Origin: Alteromonas naphthalenivorans
Lineage (GTDB): Bacteria > Pseudomonadota > Gammaproteobacteria > Enterobacterales > Alteromonadaceae
Assembly: GCF_000213655.1 (NCBI RefSeq)
Contig: NC_015554.1
Span: forward strand, 3,782,001 to 3,846,000
Direction of reading: 5' to 3'
DNA length: 64,000 nucleotides
This document shows, piece after piece, positions 48,664-57,256 of the stretch (position 1 is its first letter; each line of letters opens with the position of its first letter). Under the pieces are notes generated by a model, which ran no database searches, was not told where the DNA came from, and was given only the letters and a program-made list of their open reading frames with translations. Made by a program: the position numbers and the translations under genes.

Positions 48664-49056
48664 TTACTTAAGTATCTTTCGCCATCGCGCTTTACATGCA
48701 ATCATCCACGTTTCAGCGTCAATGCCAAAAATACTCTCTACTTCATCGGAAAATAATCGAAGAAAATTGCTTATTTCTTGGTTATAAGAAAGCAATAGCA
48801 ACAACGCCTCAGCTCCCTGACGGTACTTACCACCTCCGTCATCCAATGAATCCTCAATGGATTTGCTTATAGATATGCCTAGCCATCGGCCGACTTCGTC
48901 GCGATGTAGATATATGTACCGCTGGTAATCCAGTTCAACTTCATTTGCTTTAACCGTCGCATTGGCTAATAGCAAAATAGTCGAATCATCTCCTTCGAAT
49001 GGCGAGCGAGATTGTCGTTGATATTTCCTAATGATGGATTGTGTTGTGTCTTGCAT
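48664..49056 (-). CDS. Hypothetical protein
   Basis: The 130-residue protein is mixed alpha/beta with a GISISKSIEDSLDDGGGKYR stretch. I recognise no family. A GGAG-like site precedes the ATG at 49056. It lies between the restriction operon and the 49095 gene on the same strand, with which it may be co-transcribed. Confidence 0.6.
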   Translation of the reverse strand: MQDTTQSIIRKYQRQSRSPFEGDDSTILLLANATVKANEVELDYQRYIYLHRDEVGRWLGISISKSIEDSLDDGGGKYRQGAEALLLLLSYNQEISNFLRLFSDEVESIFGIDAETWMIACKARWRKILK

Positions 49057-49094
49057 ATTGTTACTCCTATTTGTACTCAGAAGTAACTAAGCTC

Positions 49095-49418
49095 CTAGTC
49101 AGGAAAATCTTCGCTAATATCGTCGAAGTCAAACGTCATTTGTTCTGAAAAGAATTCGAAGTCGTCCTCTGTCCACTCTGCATATAACAAAGGTTCACTC
49201 ACTACTACACCAACAAGCTCTCGAATAAGAGGCAGATACGAAGGGTCAGTAATCACCTGATTTTGCAATACTACGTTCATTATCGAATCTTCGATGTGTT
49301 GGCTATTTCTATACTGCGCACCGTCTATTTCATCTCTATACAACAGAAATGCATTAGCTAGTGAGCTAAAAATGTCAGAGATAACAGCGGAGCACAGGTA
49401 AGTGTTATTGGTTGTCAT
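49095..49418 (-). CDS. Acidic hypothetical protein
   Basis: The ATG at 49418 follows AAGGAA; an ATG at 49445 has no such site. The 107-residue protein is acidic, especially at the C-terminus (TFDFDDISEDFPD). It could be a DNA-mimic protein, which is only a guess. It precedes the 48664 gene by 39 bp. Confidence 0.55.
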   Translation of the reverse strand: MTTNNTYLCSAVISDIFSSLANAFLLYRDEIDGAQYRNSQHIEDSIMNVVLQNQVITDPSYLPLIRELVGVVVSEPLLYAEWTEDDFEFFSEQMTFDFDDISEDFPD

Positions 49419-49525
49419 AAAATTCCTTAATTTAATGGGTTTCATGACTAAGTAGTTCGCGTAAACGAAAAATTTCCGTCCGTGTGGCTTATTTCACTAT
49501 AAGACTTAAATGATGGAGATAAGAC

Positions 49526-49852
49526 ATGACAAACTTGAAAGTGGTTGAAAGGTCTACACACTTTTTCTCAGATGACGAAGACTGTATTGCACTATACGAA
49601 CATAATGACTCATATATCTACTATGTTCGAAATTACGTATCACAAACTGAGTTTATCATCATAAGCCATGCCCTTATGGATACACTCCCAGAGCAGGCCA
49701 GAACTTTAACTGGTGTGTACGTAACAATGCATTTTGGCGTGTTGAAGTATTTTCAAGACGAAGTAACGCACCACGTGATGACAAAAGGCTTGCTAGCGCA
49801 CTTTCACTATCTTTTTAACTGCACAGTTTCACGTTTTATTGAACAGCTGTAG
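49526..49852 (+). CDS. Hypothetical protein
   Basis: GGAGATAAGAC precedes the ATG. The 108-residue protein is mixed alpha/beta with no motif I recognise. It is divergent from the gene at 49095 and is followed by a good terminator, so it is probably its own unit. Confidence 0.6.
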   Translation: MTNLKVVERSTHFFSDDEDCIALYEHNDSYIYYVRNYVSQTEFIIISHALMDTLPEQARTLTGVYVTMHFGVLKYFQDEVTHHVMTKGLLAHFHYLFNCTVSRFIEQL

Positions 49853-49860
49853 CAATACTG

Positions 49861-49886
49861 AGCCAACTGAAAAGTTGGCTCTTTTT
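49861..49886 (+). terminator. Rho-independent terminator
   Basis: AGCCAACT-GAAA-AGTTGGCT forms an 8-bp stem, followed by CTTTTT. It ends the gene at 49526. Confidence 0.85.
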
Positions 49887-49992
49887 CGCGTTGTACCACA
49901 AGTAAGAAAATAAATAAACAAGCATAATTTACTTTTTTTTAGAAATTCCACATCGATTACACTGCTACCAAATCATGAATTAGGTAGCAACA

Positions 49993-51744
49993 TTGTTTCA
50001 ACCGCAACAGCCTCACAACTCGGAAACACTTGGGTATATCCCGAGTGTTGCTGCTGTAGCTGTTCGACAAGAAATACCTAATACAACAATTGCAGCAAGC
50101 TCGATTCGCCCTATGGGTGTAAAAGAAGCTGCCCAGTTTCTTTTACTTTCAGAGCATGAGGTCATTGCGTTAGCTAACGATGGTTTCATAGCTCATCGAT
50201 ACTCAAAGAGTCTCAACAAATATTTCTTCAACTTGCGTGGCTTATCTTCGTTTTGCGAATCGCTCGACAATTGCGAGCATCTTCAGGAAAGTAAAAGTGA
50301 TAATCACGTAGCTGAGACCTCAACAGTTGATTGTATTTCCAGCGCCGATAATAGCTCACACAACAAAATAGACGACTCAAATAAGGCAGCGGAGTTCTCA
50401 GAAGTAGCGTTTGAACCAAAAGAAGCGTCCCAACTACCTACTCCTCTACCAGGACGTATAAAGCAATTTCAGTTTACTGATACAAACAATAAGCGAGCTT
50501 TTTCACGCTTGAATCATTTGCTTACACGTAATAAAGAGGAGCTTTCATCTCTTTTAGATGAATGGTCTTTGTTAGATAAAGAATTTTGCTTGGCGAGAAG
50601 TTTCATCGAATATTTTAAAGTGAACGTAGTCAACGTAAATAATAAAGATCCTCAAAAGAAGAGAATGGATTTGAGGAGTGCGGATGAGCTTGCTAACTTG
50701 TTTAGGGAAAATAAGTTCAACTTGCGAGAAAGGCTGAACAGCAGCGACCACAAAGAAGCGGTCAAACTCGCAGCAGCAAGTTTGAAAGAGAAGTTATCTC
50801 TGCTAGATATCGACTTCTCTTATCTCGAACACTTTCAAGAGCAGAATTTTGATTTGTGGAATGAGGTTTATCGAAAGGCCAAAAGAGCAGTTCGTGATAA
50901 GAAGTCGTCTACTAAACAAGTTGAGCAAAGATCAAGAAAACTCGCTTTTTTTAACTACATGTTCGCTACCACCGATCTCCGAAATTTTTCCCAAGAATTA
51001 GTCGAAGAGATTAACGATGCAATTGTTTTGAACGGTAAGCAAGACAGTACCAGAAACAAGTATTTAATCGAATTAAGAGCTGTATATGACGAACTATTTG
51101 CGAAGCGTCTTATAAATGAAAATATCAAAGTGTGTTCTTTCCAATCAGGTAAACGTGAGTTAATTGAATTGTCTACTGAGCAATTTACTAACTTCCGCGA
51201 CGAATATGCTCGATGCGCTACTGAAGAAAACCTACTCACTTTTGCGTTCTATGCTGGTACAAGGAAAGGCAATACACTCAACCATATTTGTACTTCGAGT
51301 ATGAAGCTCAGCGATATTGAAGACTCAACAATAAGGAACAGCAGCTTCATAAAAATTCCTGCTCGACACGCCAAAGGAAGCAGGCTCATCACGATTCATG
51401 TAACGAAAGCCCTTAGGGAGGTTATAGAGCGCCAGTTAGAGTATCGTAGGAAAAACAATATTACGCATGACAATTTGTTTGCGCTGGATAATACAGGAGC
51501 AACAATTGAGTTTGATATGACGAGATGGGAGGCCGCTTTGGAAAAGGCAGGGATTGATAAGACCTTTAGATTTCATCATTTCCGTCACAATCGAGCGTAT
51601 CAGATTTTACTTGAGGGCGGAACATTTGGAGATATTAAGCAGATTTTCGGCTTAGCGAGCGATAAAATGGTCGCTACAGTTTATGGTCACCTAGACATAA
51701 CACAAGGTGCCCTGAACGTGAATGAAAAGGCGGCAGCGAACTAG
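49993..51744 (+). CDS. Tyrosine recombinase with an N-terminal HTH-like domain
   Basis: The 583-residue frame starts with TTG at 49993 after TTAGGTAGC; the ATG at 50113 is an alternative start. Residues 41-95 look like an excisionase-type helix-turn-helix (GVKEAAQFLLLSEHEVIALA). The catalytic part has Arg in FAFYAGTRKGNTL, FHHFRHNRAYQ and Tyr in VATVYGHLD. It is 56 bp before the second recombinase, so they may act together in island B movement. A long middle region is coiled coil and unassigned. Confidence 0.75.
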   Translation: MFQPQQPHNSETLGYIPSVAAVAVRQEIPNTTIAASSIRPMGVKEAAQFLLLSEHEVIALANDGFIAHRYSKSLNKYFFNLRGLSSFCESLDNCEHLQESKSDNHVAETSTVDCISSADNSSHNKIDDSNKAAEFSEVAFEPKEASQLPTPLPGRIKQFQFTDTNNKRAFSRLNHLLTRNKEELSSLLDEWSLLDKEFCLARSFIEYFKVNVVNVNNKDPQKKRMDLRSADELANLFRENKFNLRERLNSSDHKEAVKLAAASLKEKLSLLDIDFSYLEHFQEQNFDLWNEVYRKAKRAVRDKKSSTKQVEQRSRKLAFFNYMFATTDLRNFSQELVEEINDAIVLNGKQDSTRNKYLIELRAVYDELFAKRLINENIKVCSFQSGKRELIELSTEQFTNFRDEYARCATEENLLTFAFYAGTRKGNTLNHICTSSMKLSDIEDSTIRNSSFIKIPARHAKGSRLITIHVTKALREVIERQLEYRRKNNITHDNLFALDNTGATIEFDMTRWEAALEKAGIDKTFRFHHFRHNRAYQILLEGGTFGDIKQIFGLASDKMVATVYGHLDITQGALNVNEKAAAN

Positions 51745-51800
51745 TTCTATTATTTAGCTTTTAAATCATTAATGTTGTTACTTTTAGAGGAGCAATATCG

Positions 51801-53015
51801 ATGGTTTATAAAAAGAGTAATTCAAAATACTGGTTTACGAAGTTTCAGGTCTCATTTGCTGACAAGGTTAAGCGTGTTCATTGCAGTACAAAGGAAACTG
51901 TTAAAAGCCGTGCAGAGCACTTTGAACACCGCCTTCGCGATGAAACGCTAGCTATGCTGATGCGTAATTCTCAAGAGGTTGGCTCATGGAATGAAGCTTT
52001 AACACTTTATCTAGAATCCAGACAAACAAACAAGACCATTGATGAGAAGGTGAAGAAACTCACTTGGTGGTCTCAGTATCTAGCAGATATCCCATTAACC
52101 GAAATTAATTCTAAGCTTATTTTGACGACGTTAGTAAAGAAAACTGACGTCACGCTAGCAACGAAGAATAGATATCTCGCAGAGATTAAGGGCTTTTTAA
52201 ACTTCATCCACAAGGAGCTTGAGTGGATTGACCGTGTCCCTCATTTGAGAACCCACAAAGAGCGAGAAAAAAGCTTCTACAAGCTTACTGAGACAGATTC
52301 TGCTCGCCTTATTGATTGTGCTCCAGCCTTTCTACAACCCATCATCATATTTGCCTTAGCAACCGGATTTCGTGCTTCTAATATTATTGGGCTGAAATGG
52401 ACTCATGTCGATTTGGAGCATCAAACACTGAAGGTAGATGCGGATTCTCACAAAAGTGGCTCTTCAGTCCTTATACCGATGAACAATATAGTTTTCGAAC
52501 TACTGAGTTCTTTGCATAATTCGAAAAACTCCGTATTTGTTTTTCTCAATTATGATAATTCGCGTATTAAAGACTTAAATAGGAGAATATGGGCTAGGAC
52601 GACAAAAGCTGCTGGTCTAGATGGACTGCGTTTTCACGACTTACGTCATAATTGGGCATCACGCCATGCTGAGAGTGGCACCGACCTATTAGCTATTAAA
52701 GAATTAGGGGGCTGGAAAACATTAGAAATGGTTCAGCGATACACACATCCATCGCTGAGTTATTTGTCACAGCAAGCAAACAATATTGTAAAAGAAAAAA
52801 ATGATGCCTTTGTCACAAAGTCAGGTTGTGACAAAAAATCGTCACACTTTGTGGAAGTAAACGGGGTAATGATAGAAAAAGACAAGGCCCAGAAATGGAA
52901 AAACCTGATAGTTTTCAGAAAACTATCAGGTTCTAATAATGGTGCCTCGACCCGGGATCGAACCAGGGACACGCGGATTTTCAATCCAAAATTGGAAATC
53001 AAAGCAAAACATTGA
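51801..53015 (+). CDS. Tyrosine recombinase reading through the attachment core (island B integrase)
   Basis: The 404-residue protein has a phage-integrase layout with Arg in FALATGFRASNI, HDLRHNWAS, an Arg-bearing helix, and Tyr in MVQRYTHPS. GAGG precedes the ATG. The coding frame continues through the third 45-bp core (52940-52984), which encodes STRDRTRDTRIF, and the last dozen residues come from DNA outside the island. A tRNA-type terminator (52902-52932) lies inside the coding end. In the excised circle the junction with 33277 would change the ending to NPYRPCSNDGIY by my reading. Confidence 0.85.
   Translation: MVYKKSNSKYWFTKFQVSFADKVKRVHCSTKETVKSRAEHFEHRLRDETLAMLMRNSQEVGSWNEALTLYLESRQTNKTIDEKVKKLTWWSQYLADIPLTEINSKLILTTLVKKTDVTLATKNRYLAEIKGFLNFIHKELEWIDRVPHLRTHKEREKSFYKLTETDSARLIDCAPAFLQPIIIFALATGFRASNIIGLKWTHVDLEHQTLKVDADSHKSGSSVLIPMNNIVFELLSSLHNSKNSVFVFLNYDNSRIKDLNRRIWARTTKAAGLDGLRFHDLRHNWASRHAESGTDLLAIKELGGWKTLEMVQRYTHPSLSYLSQQANNIVKEKNDAFVTKSGCDKKSSHFVEVNGVMIEKDKAQKWKNLIVFRKLSGSNNGASTRDRTRDTRIFNPKLEIKAKH
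52902..52932 (-). terminator. Terminator for the tRNA-Phe side, inside the integrase coding end
   Basis: On the minus strand AACCTGATAGTT pairs with AACTATCAGGTT over 12 bp, extended by A/T pairs, and is followed by TTTTT. It sits beside the third core just as other hairpins sit beside the other cores, though its sequence differs. It would terminate transcripts leaving the tRNA. Confidence 0.75.
52940..52984 (-). repeat. Attachment core copy 3 (junction of islands B and C)
   Basis: It is identical over 45 bp to cores 1 and 2 and encodes part of the overlapping integrase. The tRNA 5' half is missing to its right, so a third element probably lies beyond and the complete tRNA-Phe is expected further right. 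Confidence 0.9.
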
Positions 53016-53163
53016 TTTATATAAACTTTAAATCATAAACCTTCCAAATAAATCCCTAATTAAATGCTCTGAAGGCCGCATAACTTCATCTGCCTGTTAT
53101 GCGTTTTTGGAAAAAATTTTAAGGGGAATTAATCGCATGAATTTTCACTGGGGCTAAAAAGCA

Positions 53164-53189
53164 AAAACCCGAGCTGCAACTCGGGTTTT
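53164..53189. terminator. Rho-independent terminator after the integrase
   Basis: AAAACCCGAG-CTGCAA-CTCGGGTTTT forms a 10-bp stem ending in T's on the plus strand and A's on the minus strand, so it may work both ways. Confidence 0.8.
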
Positions 53190-53237
53190 AGATATCAGTC
53201 GATTTTCGCAAGACGACCAATCAAATTTCAGCTTCAT

Positions 53238-53720
53238 ACTAGCTGAGGGGTATCCCTTTGTCTAGTGAAAAGGCCCGCCGAAGTCGACCCGTTTTTGCCC
53301 CAGCAAAAACGCACCAGGCATTGCGTATTTTACGTATCACTTCATGTTGGAAAGTTGTTGTTGGTGAAGTGTTCCTGGTGTTGAGTCGAACGGGGAATCC
53401 TTACATACGACTCAGCGTGCGACGCGCACTGCGACACTCTGAATTCGCAATTCAGAGGCGCTTACACTAGTGGGCAACGGGGAACCAACCACGGCCACCA
53501 CATAAAAAACGGCGAGGCAATCTAGTCAACAGACGGGGATTAAAGTAAGCGCAGTTCGTCATAGGTGTGTCTCTCCAACGCGTAAGGGGGGCAAGAACCT
53601 AGCAGGTTCTACCAATAGTGGAGAGCAAGGCGGACTATCCTAAAACCTTTTGGTTGCAGGAGGTCGAGCCTATCTTGGAGCGCAGCGAAAAGATAGGCTC
53701 GTGTACCTTTATCAGTGTAT
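53238..53720 (+). ncRNA. Candidate large structured RNA next to a NYN-domain gene
   Basis: About 480 bp with no convincing gene contain many perfect and mostly nested stems. CGTTTTTGC/GCAAAAACG is at 53290-53311. CACCAGG (53312) pairs with CCTGGTG (53374) and encloses ACTTCA/TGAAGT (53339, 53365). Further stems are TGAGTCG/CGACTCA (53382, 53408), GTGCG/CGCAC (53417), CTCTGAATT/AATTCAGAG (53437-53457), and CTCTCC/GGAGAG (53571, 53620), which encloses AGAACCT/AGGTTCT (53594-53610). A 12-bp stem closes at 53665-53701. CAACCA near 53485 could pair with TGGTTG near 53651. Such nesting looks selected. Strand and ends are inferred. Confidence 0.55.
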
Positions 53721-53894
53721 ACTTCCGCATAGCTAAATTAGGTGGTGATCTCCCTCAATCAACTGGACCGACCAGATAACTTGTAGTTTACACTTAAATC
53801 TTACTCTCTATAATCATTAATGAGCTCAGCACAGCGCATGTTTGAATTTTTAGTAAACATCCGCAGTCCTGAGCTTTTTGCTTTCAGGGATAAG

Positions 53895-54659
53895 ATGAAT
53901 AAGAAGATAGCTTTTTTTATAGATGGTGGATATTTCATCAAGCGTATGAAGTTCTACTATAGAAAATACTTCAATGGTTGCGGTGTAGATCTCACTCCTC
54001 AGATAGTTGTAAAGGTTCTCTATACTTTTATAAAAAGACATAGGGATAGTTTAGAGCGTCAGGACTTATACAGAATATACTACTATGATGCCCCACCTTT
54101 CGATGGTCAATATCGAGAGGCCGTGCCCAAACTTGAACACCGTGCTTCAAACGGCACTCCGTCGACAAAAAATTTCAAAACTGACCCTAGTACTATATTC
54201 CAGCAAGAGCTACATTCCTCACTTAAGAAATCAAGAAAGCTAGCGTTACGTATGGGAAAGCTAAGCAAAGCTAAGCGCTGGATAATGGATGAACGTGCTC
54301 AAAAGTCTATTTTGACTGGCGAAAAAGATATAAACGAGCTTGTTCCAGAAGACTTTTACTTAGATGTGAAACAAAAAGGTGTGGATACTAGGATAGGTAT
54401 CGATATTACTACAGTTACACTAAGAAAGTTTGCAGATACGATTGTTCTTATAGCCAGTGACGCTGATTTTGTTCCAGCTGCAAAATTGGCCAGAACGCAT
54501 GGTGTAGATGTAGTTCTAGATCCGATGCATGGAGATGTAGACCAAGACTTACAACTTCATATAGATGGTAAAAAGTCCTACGATATTGTTCATCTACTCT
54601 CTGAGTGTTTAGCTGTACGGCCAACAACAACTCCTAATTGGTGGAACGAAAACCGTTAA
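53895..54659 (+). CDS. NYN-domain protein, probable ribonuclease
   Basis: The ATG at 53895 follows AGGGATAAG; an upstream ATG at 53820 lacks this. The 254-residue protein has the PIN-like NYN core: KIAFFIDGGYF (Asp10), RIYYYDAPP, GIDITTVTLRKFADTI and IASDADFVPAAKLA (Asp189, Asp191). These acidic residues bind metal in nucleases of this fold, so RNA cleavage is likely. A membrane protein gene follows 13 bp later. The adjacent structured RNA could be a substrate or cofactor; that is an inference from position. Confidence 0.75.
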   Translation: MNKKIAFFIDGGYFIKRMKFYYRKYFNGCGVDLTPQIVVKVLYTFIKRHRDSLERQDLYRIYYYDAPPFDGQYREAVPKLEHRASNGTPSTKNFKTDPSTIFQQELHSSLKKSRKLALRMGKLSKAKRWIMDERAQKSILTGEKDINELVPEDFYLDVKQKGVDTRIGIDITTVTLRKFADTIVLIASDADFVPAAKLARTHGVDVVLDPMHGDVDQDLQLHIDGKKSYDIVHLLSECLAVRPTTTPNWWNENR

Positions 54660-54672
54660 GGGCACAGTTTCT

Positions 54673-55473
54673 ATGAAGAATAATGAACTAGAAAGTGAAG
54701 ATAAGACTAACGAAGGTATAAATGCTCAATCTTCCGAGTCACTTTCTAATTTTTTGATACACCAAAAACTAACATCTATCGAAACTAAGCTATCAGAATC
54801 TATCAACCCGATAATGCTTTCTATAGTGGAACTTATTAAATCTGTCTTATTAGGTTGGCCAGCGCTTGGAATAATTTTCCTACTACTGTTTCAAGACCCT
54901 ATCGGTAAAATTCTAGAAGTTCTCCCTAAAAAGCTCTTGAGCGCAAACGAAATTGGAATTGCAGGGCTATCACTGAAATCTACTATCAAAAAGGAGGCGC
55001 AGCGTTCAGGAATGACTGATTTGTCGAAGACATTACCAACTCTCTCTCCTGGCGCTATTGAATTACTTCTCAGCATTGAAAAAAATTCTAAGTACGGATT
55101 GATTTCTACATCGCGAAATGAAGAAAACGAAATCACCTCATTATATTTCCCTTCTCAAAAAATCCTCAAGAATATTGAAGAATTAAGAATGCAAGGCTTA
55201 GTAACTTTAGAAACCAGTGGCCTAGAAAGGGATGTTAGAGAGGGATTAGACGCTGCTAATGCGCTAATTAATCAAATTAAAAATGAACATCCAGGAAGCG
55301 GTAATAGCGATACAGGTGTATGGGTCCTTTCAAAACCAATCTCAAATGAAGAAAATAATGCTACGATTATGTGGGGTAAGACTGAATTAGGAGAAAAAGC
55401 CGCAGATATAATTATAAGTGCAGTGGCCAATTCCTTGACTCCTGTAGCCGAAACTCCGGCTGAACCTGAATAA
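54673..55473 (+). CDS. Single-TM membrane protein paired with the NYN gene
   Basis: The 266-residue protein has a hydrophilic N-terminus, a membrane segment near residues 55-76 (LLGWPALGIIFLLLF), and a cytoplasmic domain with mixed helix and strands. No motif is recognised. It starts 13 bp after the NYN stop and is probably co-translated. It may be the membrane partner or effector of the NYN protein, but this is a guess. Confidence 0.6.
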   Translation: MKNNELESEDKTNEGINAQSSESLSNFLIHQKLTSIETKLSESINPIMLSIVELIKSVLLGWPALGIIFLLLFQDPIGKILEVLPKKLLSANEIGIAGLSLKSTIKKEAQRSGMTDLSKTLPTLSPGAIELLLSIEKNSKYGLISTSRNEENEITSLYFPSQKILKNIEELRMQGLVTLETSGLERDVREGLDAANALINQIKNEHPGSGNSDTGVWVLSKPISNEENNATIMWGKTELGEKAADIIISAVANSLTPVAETPAEPE

Positions 55474-55643
55474 TAATGAGCAATCACATTTAGTGTCTTT
55501 GATCATTACTAAGTGTTTTTTTAAAAAATATCGCCCAAAAGGCTATTACTGCTAATATCATTAAATTGCTGACAATTACTGGTCCCATAACCTTCCCCTC
55601 TTTTCGCTTCAATTTGGCATGCCAAATTGAATAATAGCCCAGT

Positions 55644-56585
55644 TTAACGTAAATATACTGCTGTGATCGCCTCTCTCAAATGGCCTAGCTCATGAGATAC
55701 CGTTTTATACGCTAGGCTCCTCGATAACCCTACTCGTTGAAGCTCTCTCATTCTTTCTTGCGCGTAACTGTGTCTTACACCATGCGCTCCACTAGAACGG
55801 AACAATGTTCTTTTTGATGCAGCAGAGAAGCTGCTGGACCAATTATTACCTCCGCCTATGTTGTAGTGGGAACGGTAAAATATTCCCCTGTCTTTAACTT
55901 TCTGTGGTTCAGCGAATCGGCGCGATTCGAGCTTTTCGACCAGGTGAACGGGTATCAATACTTCTCTTTCCAATCCACCTTTTCCAACTACGGTGTAGCG
56001 CATACCGTTACGAGCATTAAATAGAGTGTTTTTTGTTTCTTCTCTTTCCTGCCGATATTCAACCTCTCTATGTTCAAGGGGCTTGAGCGTATAAAGTTCA
56101 TGAGCTCGCAATCCTGCTGCATAAGATATTTGAGTCGCCAAAGCGTGTTTTTCAGATTGTGCAGAAGCTATCATAGACACTTGCTGGTTGGTATATGCTC
56201 TGCTTTTTTCGATTTCATCTTTAGCAGACTTGATGAAAGATAGACGATCCTTTTTATCGGAAATATCCAGTGCTTTGGTTACATTGAGCATCATTGCCTG
56301 GATAGCTTGACGCTCCTGATCCAGTGTTTTTTGCCCTACTTCCTCAGAACGAACATCAAGGTATTGCTTGGCTTGCTCGGGAGTAAGCTCTCTTAAGCTA
56401 ATGTTAAATTGTTGATTAACGTAACGAGCAACTTTCTTAAGGCAGTTAGTATACCCTCGGGCTGTGCCTATAGATTTGATCGGATTATCTCGGCCTTGCA
56501 TACGAGCCATAACTTTTACAGCTTGTTTCTGTGCAACACTTTCCGATTTTTGAGGGCTGAGCGGGCTTTTCCTAAACCTAGCCAT
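55644..56585 (-). CDS. Tyrosine recombinase
   Basis: The 313-residue protein begins MARFRKSPLSPQKSESVAQK. Its catalytic parts are YAAGLRAHEL, GKGGLEREV, GAHGVRHSYAQERM, the His in ELGHLREA and the Tyr in AVYLR at the very end. It overlaps the small HTH gene by 8 bp, so the two are one operon. Similar pairs occur on plasmids and integrative elements; the target is unknown. It could be the recombinase of a plasmid-like segment that includes the resolvase and RHH genes to the right. Confidence 0.8.
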   Translation of the reverse strand: MARFRKSPLSPQKSESVAQKQAVKVMARMQGRDNPIKSIGTARGYTNCLKKVARYVNQQFNISLRELTPEQAKQYLDVRSEEVGQKTLDQERQAIQAMMLNVTKALDISDKKDRLSFIKSAKDEIEKSRAYTNQQVSMIASAQSEKHALATQISYAAGLRAHELYTLKPLEHREVEYRQEREETKNTLFNARNGMRYTVVGKGGLEREVLIPVHLVEKLESRRFAEPQKVKDRGIFYRSHYNIGGGNNWSSSFSAASKRTLFRSSGAHGVRHSYAQERMRELQRVGLSRSLAYKTVSHELGHLREAITAVYLR

Positions 56586-56808
56586 TCTTTTTCACCCAGC
56601 GATATACCGTAGACCAAGCCACATTGACTTTCTTTTCTTTGACTAGAAAGCGATGAATTTGAGCGGTCGTACTCCCTGCTCGATGAAGTGCGATGAGGGC
56701 ATCTGAATGTTCGTCCAAACGAGAGCGATAAAATCTCGGTTTTCTAATTACCTTAGTTAACTGCTTTAACTTCTCTGTCTCTTTTTGAACATCAAATTCT
56801 TCAATCAT
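56578..56808 (-). CDS. Small helix-turn-helix protein upstream of the recombinase
   Basis: AGGTAAA precedes the ATG at 56808. The 76-residue protein has a basic middle and ends with a helix-turn-helix pattern, AGSTTAQIHRFL followed by VAWSTVYRWVKKNG. It overlaps the recombinase start by 8 bp. It may assist the recombinase or regulate it. Confidence 0.65.
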   Translation of the reverse strand: MIEEFDVQKETEKLKQLTKVIRKPRFYRSRLDEHSDALIALHRAGSTTAQIHRFLVKEKKVNVAWSTVYRWVKKNG

Positions 56809-56958
56809 ATTTTACCTATAATGAGTTGTTAGAAAATCATTCACTCGTTGAGTGAATGCGGTCCCAGATGATAAAAACCACCTGGGCCGTTTCGCCCCAG
56901 TTCGACGCATAGCGTCAGGCTCGGACTGATCTCGCCAAAATTCTCATTACGTGTAAAC

Positions 56959-56982
56959 GGCAGCTCGAAAGCGCCGATTTTT
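56959..56982 (+). repeat. 24-bp direct repeat, copy 1
   Basis: It begins GGCAGCT and carries AAAGCGCC. It matches 57060-57083 with two differences, 101 bp apart. Confidence 0.65.
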
Positions 56983-57059
56983 AAGATCGCCAGAAAATGC
57001 GGCGCGGCATGATTTATAGAATATTGAATCTTTCTTGTGGGTCTTCGTGACGTATTGAA

Positions 57060-57083
57060 GGCAGCTGGAAAGCGCCTATTTTT
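57060..57083 (+). repeat. 24-bp direct repeat, copy 2
   Basis: This is the second copy of the repeat at 56959-56982, with two mismatches. Both lie in the gene-free flank left of the IS21 element. Confidence 0.65.
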
Positions 57084-57129
57084 TTGAATCCGGAGCAGAA
57101 AGCTCTCGGTTGTTTCATGAGTAATAATA

Positions 57130-57149
57130 GGGCAACCCACCCCCTTTGG
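57130..57149 (+). repeat. Left arm of a perfect 20-bp inverted repeat flanking the IS21 element
   Basis: GGGCAACCCACCCCCTTTGG here is the exact reverse complement of 59960-59979, 2.8 kb to the right. The IS21 element lies between them. Confidence 0.85.
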
Positions 57150-57256
57150 CAAGGCCGGATTTTGTGCGTGTAAAAATTGCGTAATACCATGAAGCCGATC
57201 GGTCAATACTATTCAAGCCGATCACTTTTTTGTCTGCCAGTAGACCTTAGTAAAAT

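Larger units (their letters stand above)
53016..53894. other. 879-bp region without a gene, holding a terminator and a structured stretch
   Basis: A terminator at 53164-53189 closes the integrase transcript. The hairpin-dense part at 53238-53720 is listed separately. The final 170 bp are AT-rich and could hold a promoter for the NYN gene. Confidence 0.6.
56809..57256. other. Gene-free left flank of the IS21 element with hairpins and direct repeats
   Basis: No supported gene lies in these 448 bp. Present are short hairpins near 56880-56925, two 24-bp direct repeats, one arm of the 20-bp inverted repeat, and the left IS21 end. Confidence 0.6.

Noticed and set aside
53258..53470. 70-residue open frame inside the structured region
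   Set aside because: It crosses several perfect hairpins, is arginine-rich and has no ribosome site, so it is better explained as noncoding RNA.
53238..53720. Retron msr/msd or group II intron
   Set aside because: No reverse transcriptase gene is nearby and no domain V-like hairpin was found. A known ncRNA family remains possible.
56841..57206. 121-residue open frame left of istB
   Set aside because: It covers the IS21 end, direct repeats and hairpins and has no ribosome site.
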